Assembly: GCA_016794925.1 (NCBI GenBank) | Contig: JAEUIW010000004.1 | Coordinates: 124,001 to 188,000, forward strand | Direction of reading: 5' to 3' | DNA length: 64,000 nucleotides | DNA from: Phycisphaerae bacterium | GTDB taxonomy: Bacteria; Planctomycetota; Phycisphaerae; Phycisphaerales; UBA1924 | Shown here: piece after piece, positions 21,330 through 30,292 of the stretch | Layout of the letters: the number at the start of each line of letters is the position of its first letter | Position numbering within the stretch: the stretch's first letter is position 1 | The notes under the pieces: model-generated | Database searches by the model: none | What the model was told of the DNA's origin: nothing | What the model saw: only the letters and a program-made list of their open reading frames with translations | Translations under genes and position numbers: made by a program

Positions 21330-24300
21330 ATGCGGATCGAAGCGAATCGCTCCACGCCCCGGGCCTTGCTTGCCGCCGTGGCTCTGACGTGCGCGGCGGG
21401 TGGAAGCGCGATGGCCTCACGCCCGTCGCCGGCGGCAGCCCCGCCCACGTCCCCTTCGGTCTCTGACCTCAGCACCCGGGCGGAAACGCACTTGCGGCGT
21501 GGGCAGGTCATCCGCGCCAAGGCCGCGACCGTGGACCTCATGCGCTCGCTGGAGAAGCAAGACGCATCGCTCAGCGAATGGAAGGCGGCCGAGGAGCTGC
21601 TGGTACGGGTTGAGGGCCGAGTGAAGGCGACCGATGCCATCGAGGTCAGCCTGCAGCGCGCGGAACTGGCCGTCGAGGAGGGCGACCTGCCCCAGGCGGA
21701 GCGGCACGCGAACGCCGCCCTCCAGTCGTCCGGCGCTTCCGACGCCGCCAAAGCCCGGGCCCGGGACGTGCAGGCGCTGGTGCAGTCGCGGCGTGATGAA
21801 CTCCGACCTCTGATCAGCGACATGCTCACCCGTGCGGCCGCGGACTGCGACGCGGGCCGTTACGCCGAGTCGAAATCGGCTCTCGCCGCGGTCCGGTCGT
21901 CCGGCGTGACACTGTCGGACTCGGAGCAGGCGCTGCTCGATACGTATCAGCTGCGCGTGACCGAACAGGAGAAGGTCGTCGGCAGGCCGTTCGAAGCCCC
22001 GATCTTCTCGCCGGCGGCATTTCAACCCGGCGTCGTGAAACGCAAGAAGGTGCAGCCCGGCGAATCGTCCCCCCCCGCGGTTCAGCCGGTCTCCGACCAG
22101 AACCCCGCCTCACGCCCCGCAAGCTCGCAGCCGGCGACGGAACCTTCCTCGACCCCGAGCCCGACCCCGAGCCCGACTCCGGCTGCCGAACCTCCCTCGG
22201 CTCCCGCGCCCGCGGCGGCCGCCCCGGCGACGCCACCACCTCCGGCGCCGGTTGCCCCCTCGGCGCCGCCCGTGGACGACATCGTGCGCACGGCGCTGAA
22301 GGTCGACGGCCAGCGGGTGCTCGCGGAGGCCGATCAGTCGTTCACGATGGGCCGGTTCAACGAGGCAATCCAGAAGTACGAGCAGGTGCTGGCGGGATAC
22401 AGGCCGTACATGTCCAACGAAGAGCTCGCGCACGCGGAGCGGCGCGTGACGGAGTCCCGCGGCCGCCTGGGCGCGGGAACGGGAGCCGATCTGGCCGGCA
22501 CCGTTCAGGACACGCTGCGCCTGCAACGCGAGCAGGCCGAGGCCGAGTACGCCAACGAGGTGGCGGAAGCCGCCAAGTCGCTCGAAGCCGGCGACACCGG
22601 CCGCGCCAAGGGCCTTGTCGAGCGTGCGCGCCTGACGATCACCCGCCGGCAGAGCGTCTTCAGCGAGGCCGAATTCCGATCCCGCATCGACGATCTCGAT
22701 GCGCTCTCGCGCCGCATCGACGACGCGTCCGAGTCGATCCGCAAGACCGAGGCCGCGCGTCAGGAACGGGATATCCAGGACAAATCCTCCCGGGCCCAGC
22801 GCGACCTGCGCGCGGAGAAGGACCGGAAGCTGCGTGAGAGCATCGATCGCATCCGGGCCCTGCAGCAGGAGCAGCGCTACGACGAGGCGCTCCAGGTCTG
22901 CGAGCAGGTGCTGTTCCTCGATCCGAACAACCCCACCGGGCTGCTGCTGCGGGACGTGCTCGGCGACGTGACCATCTTCAAGCGGGCCGAACAGATCCGC
23001 AAGACCAAGTCACTGCGCCAGGCGATGGCGAGCATCGAGAGCCTCGAGGCCGGCATCATGCCGCGCGGCATCATCGATTATCCGACGGACTGGCGCACCA
23101 AGAGCGCGATGCGCGGCGACCCGTCGGCCCTCGGCGACACGCCCGAGACGCGCCGCCTGCTGGGCGCGCTCGAGACCCGCGAGCTCCAGGCGAAGTTCCA
23201 GGGCAACGAACTGGCCGACGTGCTGGATTACGTGCGCGAGGCCGCGGGCGTTGAGATGGACGTCGATTGGACCAGCCTCGCCGCCATCGGTGTGGACCGC
23301 TCCTCGCCCGTCACGATGAACCTCTCCCGGGTGCCCGCGGGCCGGCTGCTGACGATGGTCCTCGAGAAAGCGAGCAAGGACCCCGTGCACAAGGCCCGCT
23401 GGGCCGCGCAGGACGGCATGGTGCAGGTCGCCGCCGAACAGGACCTGCGCCGCGCGCCCAAGACCGAGATCTACAACATCACCGACCTGCTCCTGGAAAC
23501 GATCGACAACCCCAAGACCCCCGAGACCGACCTGGGCACGATCCTCGAACGCGCGCAGCGCTCCCAGGCGTCCACCGAGAGCCCGTTCGGCCGCAACGCG
23601 CGGGCGTGGGCCGAGAAGGACGTGGAGCGGAGCAGCCGGCGCGACCGCGTGCGGAAGTACATCGAGATCATCCAGACCCACGTCGATCCCGCCGGTTGGC
23701 GCGACGCGGGCGGCGAGATCGGCACCATCCAGGGCCTCGAGAACGGCACGCTGATCGTGACCACCACGCCCGCGAATCACAAGGAGATCCAGGGCCTGCT
23801 CTCCAAACTCCGCGAGGTGCGGCAGATGCAGATCAACGTCGAGACCCGCTTCTTGCTCGTGAACCAGGATTGGTTCGAGCAGATCGGCTTCGACATCGAC
23901 GTCTACCTGAACGCGAACAACAATCAGTTCCGGGCCGCGCGAGGGAACGATCCCTCGGTGCAGCCCTCCGATTTCTTCGACTTCACCCAGGGCGGCCTGA
24001 GCCGCACCGTGACGGGCGCCGGCCAGGCTCCGGTCACGCAGAACGTCGTCAACCCCCGCCCCAATTCACTCATCGGCACCGAACAGAACAGCCTGGGCCT
24101 GGTCGGCCAGCTCGCCAGCGACAACAACTTCGCATCGCGAATCCTGGGCGCGGCGCCCGCGCTGGGAATCGCCGGTCAGTTCCTCGACGACGTGCAGGTG
24201 AATTTCCTGGTGCGGGCCACGCAGGCCGACCGCCGCAGCATCACGCTCACGGCCCCCCGGCTCACGTTCACCAACGGTCAGATCTCAAACGTCTACGTCG

Positions 24301-24845
24301 CCACGCAGCGCTCGTTCATCTCCGATCTCAACCCTGTCGTCGGCCAGTCGGCCGTCGGCTTCGACCCCGTTCCCGCCCCGCTCACCGAGGGCGTGCGCCT
24401 GCTCGTCGAGGGCGTGGTGTCCTCCGACCGACGCTACGTCACGCTGAACGTCGACACCTCCGTCAGCCGGCTGGAGCGGCTGGACACGCAGCCCGTCACC
24501 GCGGTCGCCGGCGGCCAGCTCGTGAACTCGGCCGACACCCAGTCGTTCATCCAGCTCCCGCTCATCACCACCACCCGTGTGCAGACCACCGTCACCGTTC
24601 CGGATGAGGGCACCGTGCTGCTCGGCGGCCAGCGGCTCGTCACCGAGCTCGAAGTTGAGACCGGCGTGCCCGTGCTCAGCAAGATCCCGATCATCAACCG
24701 CTTCTTCACCAATCGCGTCGAGGCCAAGAACGAGCAGACCTTGCTCATCCTCCTCAAGCCCACCGTGCTGATTCAGGCGGAGGAAGAGGAGAAGAACTTC
24801 CCCGGCCTGCCGGACTCCATGCGCACCTCGGGCTTGGGCGGCTGA
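21330..24845 (+). CDS. Secretin (GspD/PilQ-like) with long TPR-type N-terminus
   Basis: A 1171-residue outer-membrane secretin. A signal peptide spans about residues 1-29. Helical repeats of TPR character lie at about 45-215 and 315-540, joined by a Ser/Pro/Thr/Ala linker (about 250-315), with a Lys/Arg/Glu-rich coiled coil near 470-510. An ETRELQAKFQGNELADVLDYV region (about 615-640) resembles the short secretin N domain. The channel domain runs from about 833 (NVETRFLLVNQDWFEQIGFD) to TTVTVPDEGTVLLGGQR and VPVLSKIPIINRFF near the end. It is far longer than the usual 650-700 residues. GGAG lies 7 bases before the ATG. It may serve type II secretion or type IV pili; no pilin was seen nearby. 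Confidence 0.85.
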   Translation: MRIEANRSTPRALLAAVALTCAAGGSAMASRPSPAAAPPTSPSVSDLSTRAETHLRRGQVIRAKAATVDLMRSLEKQDASLSEWKAAEELLVRVEGRVKATDAIEVSLQRAELAVEEGDLPQAERHANAALQSSGASDAAKARARDVQALVQSRRDELRPLISDMLTRAAADCDAGRYAESKSALAAVRSSGVTLSDSEQALLDTYQLRVTEQEKVVGRPFEAPIFSPAAFQPGVVKRKKVQPGESSPPAVQPVSDQNPASRPASSQPATEPSSTPSPTPSPTPAAEPPSAPAPAAAAPATPPPPAPVAPSAPPVDDIVRTALKVDGQRVLAEADQSFTMGRFNEAIQKYEQVLAGYRPYMSNEELAHAERRVTESRGRLGAGTGADLAGTVQDTLRLQREQAEAEYANEVAEAAKSLEAGDTGRAKGLVERARLTITRRQSVFSEAEFRSRIDDLDALSRRIDDASESIRKTEAARQERDIQDKSSRAQRDLRAEKDRKLRESIDRIRALQQEQRYDEALQVCEQVLFLDPNNPTGLLLRDVLGDVTIFKRAEQIRKTKSLRQAMASIESLEAGIMPRGIIDYPTDWRTKSAMRGDPSALGDTPETRRLLGALETRELQAKFQGNELADVLDYVREAAGVEMDVDWTSLAAIGVDRSSPVTMNLSRVPAGRLLTMVLEKASKDPVHKARWAAQDGMVQVAAEQDLRRAPKTEIYNITDLLLETIDNPKTPETDLGTILERAQRSQASTESPFGRNARAWAEKDVERSSRRDRVRKYIEIIQTHVDPAGWRDAGGEIGTIQGLENGTLIVTTTPANHKEIQGLLSKLREVRQMQINVETRFLLVNQDWFEQIGFDIDVYLNANNNQFRAARGNDPSVQPSDFFDFTQGGLSRTVTGAGQAPVTQNVVNPRPNSLIGTEQNSLGLVGQLASDNNFASRILGAAPALGIAGQFLDDVQVNFLVRATQADRRSITLTAPRLTFTNGQISNVYVATQRSFISDLNPVVGQSAVGFDPVPAPLTEGVRLLVEGVVSSDRRYVTLNVDTSVSRLERLDTQPVTAVAGGQLVNSADTQSFIQLPLITTTRVQTTVTVPDEGTVLLGGQRLVTELEVETGVPVLSKIPIINRFFTNRVEAKNEQTLLILLKPTVLIQAEEEEKNFPGLPDSMRTSGLGG

Positions 24846-24915
24846 GATCCTCGATCGGAACCGCTCCCTCGCGGCGAGTGCGCGACCCGTGCTCGCGAAC
24901 TCCCGCGTCGATGTC

Positions 24916-24939
24916 ACCACCTTGTATAGGTGGTACAAT
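24916..24939 (+). promoter_or_regulatory. Extended -10 promoter overlapping a palindrome
   Basis: ACCACC and GGTGGT flank TTGTATA in a perfect dyad (24916-24934). It overlaps TG-G-TACAAT, an extended -10 element (TACAAT at 24934-24939). No -35 box was seen. It lies about 50 bases upstream of the first STAS gene, suggesting repressor-controlled transcription. Confidence 0.5.
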
Positions 24940-24989
24940 GGACGCCGCTCGTGATGTTCGAGCGCCGCCCCCCATTTGGGAGCCCACCC

Positions 24990-25367
24990 ATGCAACCAAC
25001 CGACTCTCCGATTCGCGTGTGGCAGGAGGGTGAGATCCGGGTTATCGAATTGCTGGATCGTGCGCCGGGCGACGAGCAGCGGATCGCCCGGATCGAGTCC
25101 GAAATCCTTGACAACACGGGTTCGATCGACACCCCGCGCGTCGTCCTGAGCCTGGCACAGGTCCGTGTCGTGTCCAGCCCGGTACTCAAGGCTCTCCTGC
25201 ACGTCCGCAATCGGATCAAGGCTCGCGGGGGAGAGGTGCGGCTCGCGGACCTCGATCGCAACCTGGAGCGGGTGTTCCAGGCCACCAAGCTGAATCAGGT
25301 CTTTGAAATATGCCCCACGAGCCGAGACGCCATACGCTCTTGGCTGGATCAGAAGAAACGTGCCTGA
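24990..25367 (+). CDS. STAS domain protein (anti-sigma factor antagonist type)
   Basis: A 125-residue single STAS domain. Strands and helices follow the SpoIIAA pattern: IRVWQEGEIRVIELLD at the N-terminus, a RVVLSLAQVRVVSSPVLKALL core around residues 50-70, GEVRLADLD and LNQVFEICPT. The usual phosphorylatable serine lies at the core VSSPVLK. The ATG at 24990 has GGGAG 7 bases upstream; an earlier in-frame start overlaps the promoter. It begins a set of three genes (STAS, STAS, HATPase) that together form a partner-switching module, which typically controls a sigma factor or phosphatase. Confidence 0.85.
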   Translation: MQPTDSPIRVWQEGEIRVIELLDRAPGDEQRIARIESEILDNTGSIDTPRVVLSLAQVRVVSSPVLKALLHVRNRIKARGGEVRLADLDRNLERVFQATKLNQVFEICPTSRDAIRSWLDQKKRA

Positions 25368-25418
25368 CGGCGAACGCGGCGGAACCCGCGGTCCGGATCG
25401 TGCGAAGGAGCAATGGTG

Positions 25419-25778
25419 ATGGCCGGAAGTTCGAGGCTCAAGGTCAGCAAACGTGACGGCGGGGTGATCCAGGTCGAGTTCATCGACCGCAACATCCTCG
25501 ACGAGGCGAACATCCAGCAGATCGGCGAGGAGATCGGTTCGCTCGTTGAAGCGGAGGGCAAACCCCGCCTGCTCATCAGCTTCGCCAACGTCGATCACTT
25601 GTCGTCCGCGGCGCTGGGGACGCTGATCACGGTCAATAACAAGGTCCGGAACAAGACGGGGCAGCTCCGTCTGTGCAACATCGACCCGCAGATCTACCAG
25701 GTCTTCGTGATCACCAAGCTCAACAAGCTCTTCGAGATCCACGATACGACGGACAAGGCGGTGGCGAGTTTCCGCTAG
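25419..25778 (+). CDS. STAS domain anti-sigma factor antagonist
   Basis: A 119-residue STAS protein of the SpoIIAA/RsbV type. The core reads RLLISFANVDHLSSAALGTLI, with the Ser-Ser pair at the classic phosphorylation position, followed by GQLRLCNIDPQIYQVF and LNKLFEIHDT. The ATG at 25419 has AAGGAG 8 bases upstream; a nearby earlier ATG is too close to the site. In the usual scheme the unphosphorylated form captures an anti-sigma kinase. It lies between the other STAS gene and the HATPase gene on the same strand, supporting that role. Confidence 0.9.
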   Translation: MAGSSRLKVSKRDGGVIQVEFIDRNILDEANIQQIGEEIGSLVEAEGKPRLLISFANVDHLSSAALGTLITVNNKVRNKTGQLRLCNIDPQIYQVFVITKLNKLFEIHDTTDKAVASFR

Positions 25779-25838
25779 TTCTTGGACCGTCCCGGCCCCG
25801 GTCGGAGCACCGGGGCATGCGGGCCCAGGGGACCGAAG

Positions 25839-26324
25839 GTGCGTTCCACGACCCCCGATCGGATGAACCAGCCGCCCCAGACCAACACGAATCGCTCGAC
25901 GATCTCGCTCGTCAACTCGCGCGAGGAGATCGACCGTGCGGAGAACGACGTCCTCGAGGCCCTCGACCGAGCCCGCTACGACGAGGCGTCGAAATTCGCC
26001 GTCCGGCTCGCCCTCGAAGAGGCCATCATGAACGCGTTCCGGCACGGCCACAAGTCGCTCCCACCGACCGAGCCCGTGAGGCTCGTGTACTCGGTTTCAC
26101 CCGGTGAAGCCGTGATCGAGATCGAAGACCGGGGGCCCGGCTTCAAACCCGAGGGCGTCCCGGATTGCACACTCGACCAGAATCTCGAGTTGCCTTCCGG
26201 CCGCGGCATCATGCTCATGCGGGCGTTCATGACCAGCGTGAGCTACCTCGACCGCGGCAACCGTGTCGTGATGGTGTATCGGAAGCCCGACCCCGCCGAG
26301 CCCGTCGGCGCTCCCACCGCCTGA
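25839..26324 (+). CDS. RsbW-like serine kinase / anti-sigma factor (HATPase_c_2)
   Basis: About 161 residues with the GHKL ATPase fold of SpoIIAB/RsbW. An N box FAVRLALEEAIMNAFRHG lies near residues 50-67, a G1 box VIEIEDRGPGF near 91-101 and a G2 region LPSGRGIMLMRAFM near 117-130. It should phosphorylate a STAS partner on serine or bind a sigma factor. The GTG at 25839 has AGGGG 7 bases upstream; an ATG at 25863 in frame would give 153 residues. It follows the two STAS genes closely. Confidence 0.88.
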   Translation: MRSTTPDRMNQPPQTNTNRSTISLVNSREEIDRAENDVLEALDRARYDEASKFAVRLALEEAIMNAFRHGHKSLPPTEPVRLVYSVSPGEAVIEIEDRGPGFKPEGVPDCTLDQNLELPSGRGIMLMRAFMTSVSYLDRGNRVVMVYRKPDPAEPVGAPTA

Positions 26325-26599
26325 CACGAATTGGACTTCCCGACACCCGCGACCTTGACGATTCGCACCCGAACCGTCGCTTTGCCGGGCGATCTCCAAT
26401 CATCCCCCCCCCCACCCCCCAATTATTGGTAGATACCACTCGCCATCGGCCCGGATGAACCGTCTTCAGCGAGTAATCGTGACTCCGCACCGCCTGAGAG
26501 CTCCCGACGAGGGCGTGGAGCTATCATCTGGTCGGATACTCTAGCATTGAGAGATTCTAAAAATCGTCCGGCGAACCCCATGCCGGAAAGGACGCGCTC
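26325..26599. other. Intergenic region upstream of iscS with C tract and hairpin
   Basis: The 275-base gap holds a C tract, ten C, one A, then six C (26404-26420). A dyad AGCTCC/GGAGCT with a 12-base gap spans 26499-26522, and a short CTCT/AGAG dyad lies at 26539-26553. Any of these could be regulatory, but no IscR-like site or clear promoter can be named. No gene is supported here. Confidence 0.5.
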
Positions 26600-27841
26600 A
26601 TGTCGCCGAAACTCCCGATTTACCTGGACCACGCCGCGACGACGCCGTGTGACCCCCGAGTGGTGGAGGCGATGCTGCCTTATTTCACGGAGAAATTCGG
26701 CAACCCGGGCAGCCGGAACCACAGCTTCGGATGGGAAGCCGAGGCCGGTGTGGACGCGGCCCGTGTGCAGGCAGCCAGGCTGATCGGGGCGAACGAGAAG
26801 GAAATCGTCTTCACGTCGGGCGCAACCGAGAGCAACAACCTGGCGATCAAGGGCGCTGCGTACATGTACGAGCGGGCGCCGGCCGGCTCGGGCCGGTCGC
26901 GTGGCCACATCATCACCAACGCGATCGAGCACAAGGCGGTGCTGGACCCGTGCAAGCGCCTTCAACGGGAAGGGTTCGAGGTCACGTTCCTGCCGCCGGG
27001 CGCCGACGGCGTGATCACGGCCGAGGCGGTCCGCGCGGCCCTGCGCGAGGACACCATCCTGGTGTCGATCATGTGGGCCAACAACGAGATCGGGACCATC
27101 AGTGAGATCCCTCAGATCGGGGCGCTGTGCCACGAGAAGGGCGTGATCCTCCATTCCGACGGCACGCAGTGGGTCGGCAAGATGCCGACGAACGTCGCCC
27201 GCGACAACGTCGATCTCCTCTCCTGGTCCGGGCACAAGATCTACGGGCCCAAGGGAATCGGGGCGCTGTACGTACGCCGGCACAAGCCGCGCGTCCGCCT
27301 CAACGCGCTGGCGGACGGGGGGGGACAGGAACGAGGGTTCCGCCCGGGAACGCTGAACGTCACGGGCATCGTGGGGCTGGGCAAGGCGTGCGAGATCGCC
27401 GCGGCCGAGATGGACCGCGACGCCGAGCGGCTGCTGCGGCTGCGGCGGAAACTCGAGCACGCGATCACGTCACGCCTGGAGGTCACGAAAGTCAACGGTC
27501 ACGCCGAGAAGAGGCTGCCGCACATCTCCAATATCTCGTTCGGCTTTGTCGAGGGCGAGAGCCTCATGATGGCGATCAAGGAGATCGCGTGCTCGTCCGG
27601 ATCGGCCTGCACGAGCGCGAGCCTCGAGCCCAGCTACGTGCTCAAGACGCTGGGCGTCGGCGACGAGCTGGCCCATTCCTCGCTGCGACTCTCCCTCGGC
27701 CGCTGGACGACTGAGGCGCAGGTCGAGTACGCGATCGAGAACATCGTCGCCGCGGTGGAGAAGCTCCGGCGGCTCTCGCCGCTCTACGACATGCACAAGG
27801 AAGGGATCGACCTGAGCAAGGTGGAGTGGGCGCACCACTGA
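26600..27841 (+). CDS. iscS: Cysteine desulfurase IscS/NifS family
   Basis: A 413-residue PLP-dependent desulfurase that takes sulfur from L-cysteine for Fe-S cluster assembly. The PLP lysine is Lys213 in [12 protein letters not shown]. The active-site cysteine is Cys337 in [15 protein letters not shown]. Also seen are YLDHAATTP (8-16), [10 protein letters not shown] (71-80) and NEIGTISE (162-169). The ATG at 26600 opens the family sequence ([10 protein letters not shown]). It lies 95 bases before iscU, on the same strand, as in the isc operon, though no iscR, hscA or fdx is present here. Confidence 0.96.
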   Translation: MSPKLPIYLDHAATTPCDPRVVEAMLPYFTEKFGNPGSRNHSFGWEAEAGVDAARVQAARLIGANEKEIVFTSGATESNNLAIKGAAYMYERAPAGSGRSRGHIITNAIEHKAVLDPCKRLQREGFEVTFLPPGADGVITAEAVRAALREDTILVSIMWANNEIGTISEIPQIGALCHEKGVILHSDGTQWVGKMPTNVARDNVDLLSWSGHKIYGPKGIGALYVRRHKPRVRLNALADGGGQERGFRPGTLNVTGIVGLGKACEIAAAEMDRDAERLLRLRRKLEHAITSRLEVTKVNGHAEKRLPHISNISFGFVEGESLMMAIKEIACSSGSACTSASLEPSYVLKTLGVGDELAHSSLRLSLGRWTTEAQVEYAIENIVAAVEKLRRLSPLYDMHKEGIDLSKVEWAHH

Positions 27842-27936
27842 TCGAGCACGGCCCGACCCGGCACGGGATCCGGCACGCCGCCACAACAACCGCAGGCCGG
27901 GACACGCCCGGACGCACGCAAGACGAGGGAGCCGCG

Positions 27937-28371
27937 ATGGCATACAGCGAAAAGATCATCAACCACTACGAGAACCCGCGCAACGTCGGCAATTTCGGCA
28001 CCGGGGAGCAGGTCAAGAAGGACCTCGCCATCGGAGTCGGGCTGGTCGGCGCGCCCGAGTGCGGCGACGTCATGCAGTTGCAGATCAAGGTCGACCGCAG
28101 CACCGGCAGGATCGAGGACGCGAAGTTCAAGTGCTTCGGGTGCGGCTCGGCCATCGCCTCGTCCTCGCTCGCGACCGAATGGCTCAAGGGTCGCACGCTC
28201 GACGAAGGAGCGGCCATCCGCAACACCGAGATCGTGCAGGAGTTGAACCTGCCCCCCGTGAAGATCCACTGCTCGGTGCTCGCCGAGGACGCGATCAAGG
28301 CGGCCATCAGCGACTACAAGAAGAAGAACGGCATCCCCGTCGAGGATGCGCACGCGGCACCGACGCACTGA
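27937..28371 (+). CDS. iscU: Fe-S cluster scaffold IscU (NifU N-terminal type)
   Basis: A 144-residue scaffold on which [2Fe-2S] clusters are built. The three ligand cysteines are conserved: Cys42 in GAPECGDVM, Cys69 in CFGCGSAIASS and Cys112 in KIHCSVLAEDA. Asp44 is also kept. The LPPVK motif for the Hsp70 partner is present (residues 105-109), although no hscA is in the window. The start ATG at 27937 has GAGGGAG 5 bases upstream. It follows iscS on the same strand and completes the IscS-IscU pair. Confidence 0.95.
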   Translation: MAYSEKIINHYENPRNVGNFGTGEQVKKDLAIGVGLVGAPECGDVMQLQIKVDRSTGRIEDAKFKCFGCGSAIASSSLATEWLKGRTLDEGAAIRNTEIVQELNLPPVKIHCSVLAEDAIKAAISDYKKKNGIPVEDAHAAPTH

Positions 28372-28398
28372 TCGCGGCTCGCGCGCACGACCCCCTCG

Positions 28399-28830
28399 CT
28401 AGCGGCCCAGCCGCACGAGCACCTCGTCCATGATCGAACGTGACTCGGCCTCGTCTCCGAGCGGGTCGCGCCGGATCGATGCCGCCGTCCCGGTCGCGGT
28501 CACCCACGATGCGATCGTGGTGGACTCCAGCCATCCGTCCCCGGACCGCCGCGACACCACCTCCGCCGATTCCGCGCTCTGCGTGCGCCGCACGATCGAA
28601 TAACCCTTCGCCAGCAGCGCCGCTTCGGATGCCGCGGCGACCGCCATTACGCTCACCTCCGCGGGAAGCTCCGCCCGCAGCGTGCCCAGCGAGTACGTCG
28701 CCTGCACGCCCGTTCGGCCCTGCGGCTGCGGCACGGCCTGGCACCCACCCCCCCCGCTCACACCCACGCACCCACAGATTAGGAGGCCGCACATCCGCGC
28801 CCCCGCACGCCATGCGCGATGTGCGTTCAT
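28399..28830 (-). CDS. Putative lipoprotein, function unknown
   Basis: About 143 residues. A signal segment with cysteines at its end (LLICGCVGVSGGGGC) suggests lipoprotein processing near residue 30. The mature part shows a DUF3568-like pattern: YSLGTLRAELPAEVSVMAVAAASEAALLAKGYSI, then strands, and ends VLVRLGR. The ATG at 28830 overlaps the stop of the NYN gene by ATGA, which supports this start over the longer frame. It is likely cotranscribed with that gene. Function unknown. Confidence 0.7.
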   Translation of the reverse strand: MNAHRAWRAGARMCGLLICGCVGVSGGGGCQAVPQPQGRTGVQATYSLGTLRAELPAEVSVMAVAAASEAALLAKGYSIVRRTQSAESAEVVSRRSGDGWLESTTIASWVTATGTAASIRRDPLGDEAESRSIMDEVLVRLGR

Positions 28831-29690
28831 CGACCCGTTCTGTCCCGCCCTGTGTCCCTGAGCCATGTTCGAAGATCCGTGTCGGAGGCGGAGAGTTCCG
28901 CTGCCCAGCGTTCAATCGCCTCAATGGCTATCGGATCGACGAACGGATCCGCCTTTTCTTTCTCGACGTCCGGCCTCGGTCCCAAGGGCTGGCCGCCACG
29001 CGCGGCGGAGTCCTCACGCCTCCTCGCGGCTTTCACCCGCCGTTCGTGCCCGTGCGCCCGCGATTGATCCGCACCTCCCACTTTCGGACCCAGCGCGCGG
29101 AGCTTGGCCAGCAACGATTCGGGCAGACCGGCCGCGTCGGAGAGGGCTTCCGCGGACGGGCCCGCGATCCCGGGGTCAATCCCAAAGTGGGCGAGCCACC
29201 CACGCACCGCGGATGCGCCCAGGGGCGTCTGAGAGGCCATCGGCCCCTTGTCGGCGCCGTGCCGACGCTCGCCCCCCGGCCGCCGCGCGGCTGCGATCGC
29301 GCGCGCCGACAAGTCCGCCAGGAACCGTTCACTCGATATCCATGTGCAGCGACGCTTTCGGGCGGCGCGCTTGAGCCGGCCGTCCGAGCTCACCACGACA
29401 ATCGACCGGGGTGCTGAGGAGCGCGCGATCAACGACTCGATCAAAGAATCCGCATCCCGCCCCGCTCCGGCGTACACGGTCCGAACACCCGGATGGCCGG
29501 TAGGCTCGGATGACGCCAGAAAATTCCCCTTGTTCGTGGGGCTCACTCCATCGCAAATCAGCAGACACTCATTCTGGCCGAATCGGCTGTGCGTCATGAG
29601 TTCGGCGAGTTCGGGCACGTCCAGCCCAGCCAAGTCGGGAGGGAGGACCCCGGTGACGTGGAGCACGTTGTACGCATCGATGAGAATCAC
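28827..29690 (-). CDS. NYN domain protein (YacP-like)
   Basis: A 287-residue protein whose first half is a YacP-type NYN (PIN-like) nuclease domain. Acidic residues expected in the active site occur in ILIDAYNVLH (residues 2-11), CLLICDGV (about 43-50) and GAGRDADSLIE, and a VVVSSDGRLKRAARKRRC block closes the domain. The second half is rich in Arg, Ala, Gly and Glu with a long predicted helix. It may process RNA, as YacP-family proteins do. The gene overlaps the next one by ATGA. Confidence 0.85.
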   Translation of the reverse strand: MILIDAYNVLHVTGVLPPDLAGLDVPELAELMTHSRFGQNECLLICDGVSPTNKGNFLASSEPTGHPGVRTVYAGAGRDADSLIESLIARSSAPRSIVVVSSDGRLKRAARKRRCTWISSERFLADLSARAIAAARRPGGERRHGADKGPMASQTPLGASAVRGWLAHFGIDPGIAGPSAEALSDAAGLPESLLAKLRALGPKVGGADQSRAHGHERRVKAARRREDSAARGGQPLGPRPDVEKEKADPFVDPIAIEAIERWAAELSASDTDLRTWLRDTGRDRTGR

Positions 29691-29943
29691 CTACCGCACG
29701 GTACGCGTCGATGAGCATGGGTGACCGTTCTTCAACGCCGTCATATGCGGGCGCGGCAGGGTTGCCGCGGCGCGCCCCGGGGCACGTCGGGTACCTCGAC
29801 ATTCGCGCGCGCACCGCATCGGCCGCTCGAACCGCGGGACCTTGATCCGGACCCGGGAGCGCGCTTTCATTCGCTCCTTCCCCAATCCTCCTCCCGGACG
29901 CCCTGAGCCGGGGGGATCATCCCGAGTGCTGACGAGGAAATCC

Positions 29944-30216
29944 ATGTCCATCCGTGTGAAGGCCCGATCGGGCGAATCGACCGACCAGATGATGCGGCGC
30001 TTCAAGAAGCTCTGCGAGAAAGAAGGCCTGACCAAGGACATCAAGCGGAAGGAGTATTACGAAAAGCCATCCGAGCGTCGCAGGCGCGATGTTCGCAAGG
30101 GCATCGCACGTCGCGCCCGCGAGGCGATGGGCCCGCTTCTGGACAAGCGTGGCGCCAAGGGCGGGAAGCCCGGCAAGCCCGGACGCGGCCCGAAGCGCGA
30201 AGAAGGCGTGCGCTAG
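29944..30216 (+). CDS. rpsU: 30S ribosomal protein bS21
   Basis: A 90-residue bS21, a small-subunit protein needed for translation initiation. The core MMRRFKKLCEKEGLTKDIKRK and EYYEKPSERRRRD match the family. It is longer than the usual 60-70 residues because of a Gly/Lys/Pro-rich tail from about residue 65. The ATG at 29944 has GAGGA 5 bases upstream. It forms its own unit with a strong terminator immediately downstream. A weak promoter-like pair (TTGATC at 29842, TTTCAT at 29865, 17-base spacing) lies about 75 bases upstream. Confidence 0.93.
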   Translation: MSIRVKARSGESTDQMMRRFKKLCEKEGLTKDIKRKEYYEKPSERRRRDVRKGIARRAREAMGPLLDKRGAKGGKPGKPGRGPKREEGVR

Positions 30217-30247
30217 CCGCACGCGAAAGCCCGCGATCGAATTCAAG

Positions 30248-30275
30248 CCGTCCCGCCTCGCGGGACGGTTTTTTT
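30248..30275 (+). terminator. Rho-independent terminator of rpsU
   Basis: Perfect 9-bp stem CCGTCCCGC / GCGGGACGG with a CTC loop, followed by seven T residues. It lies about 30 bases after the rpsU stop. Confidence 0.93.
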
Positions 30276-30292
30276 GTCCCACACGACCATGA

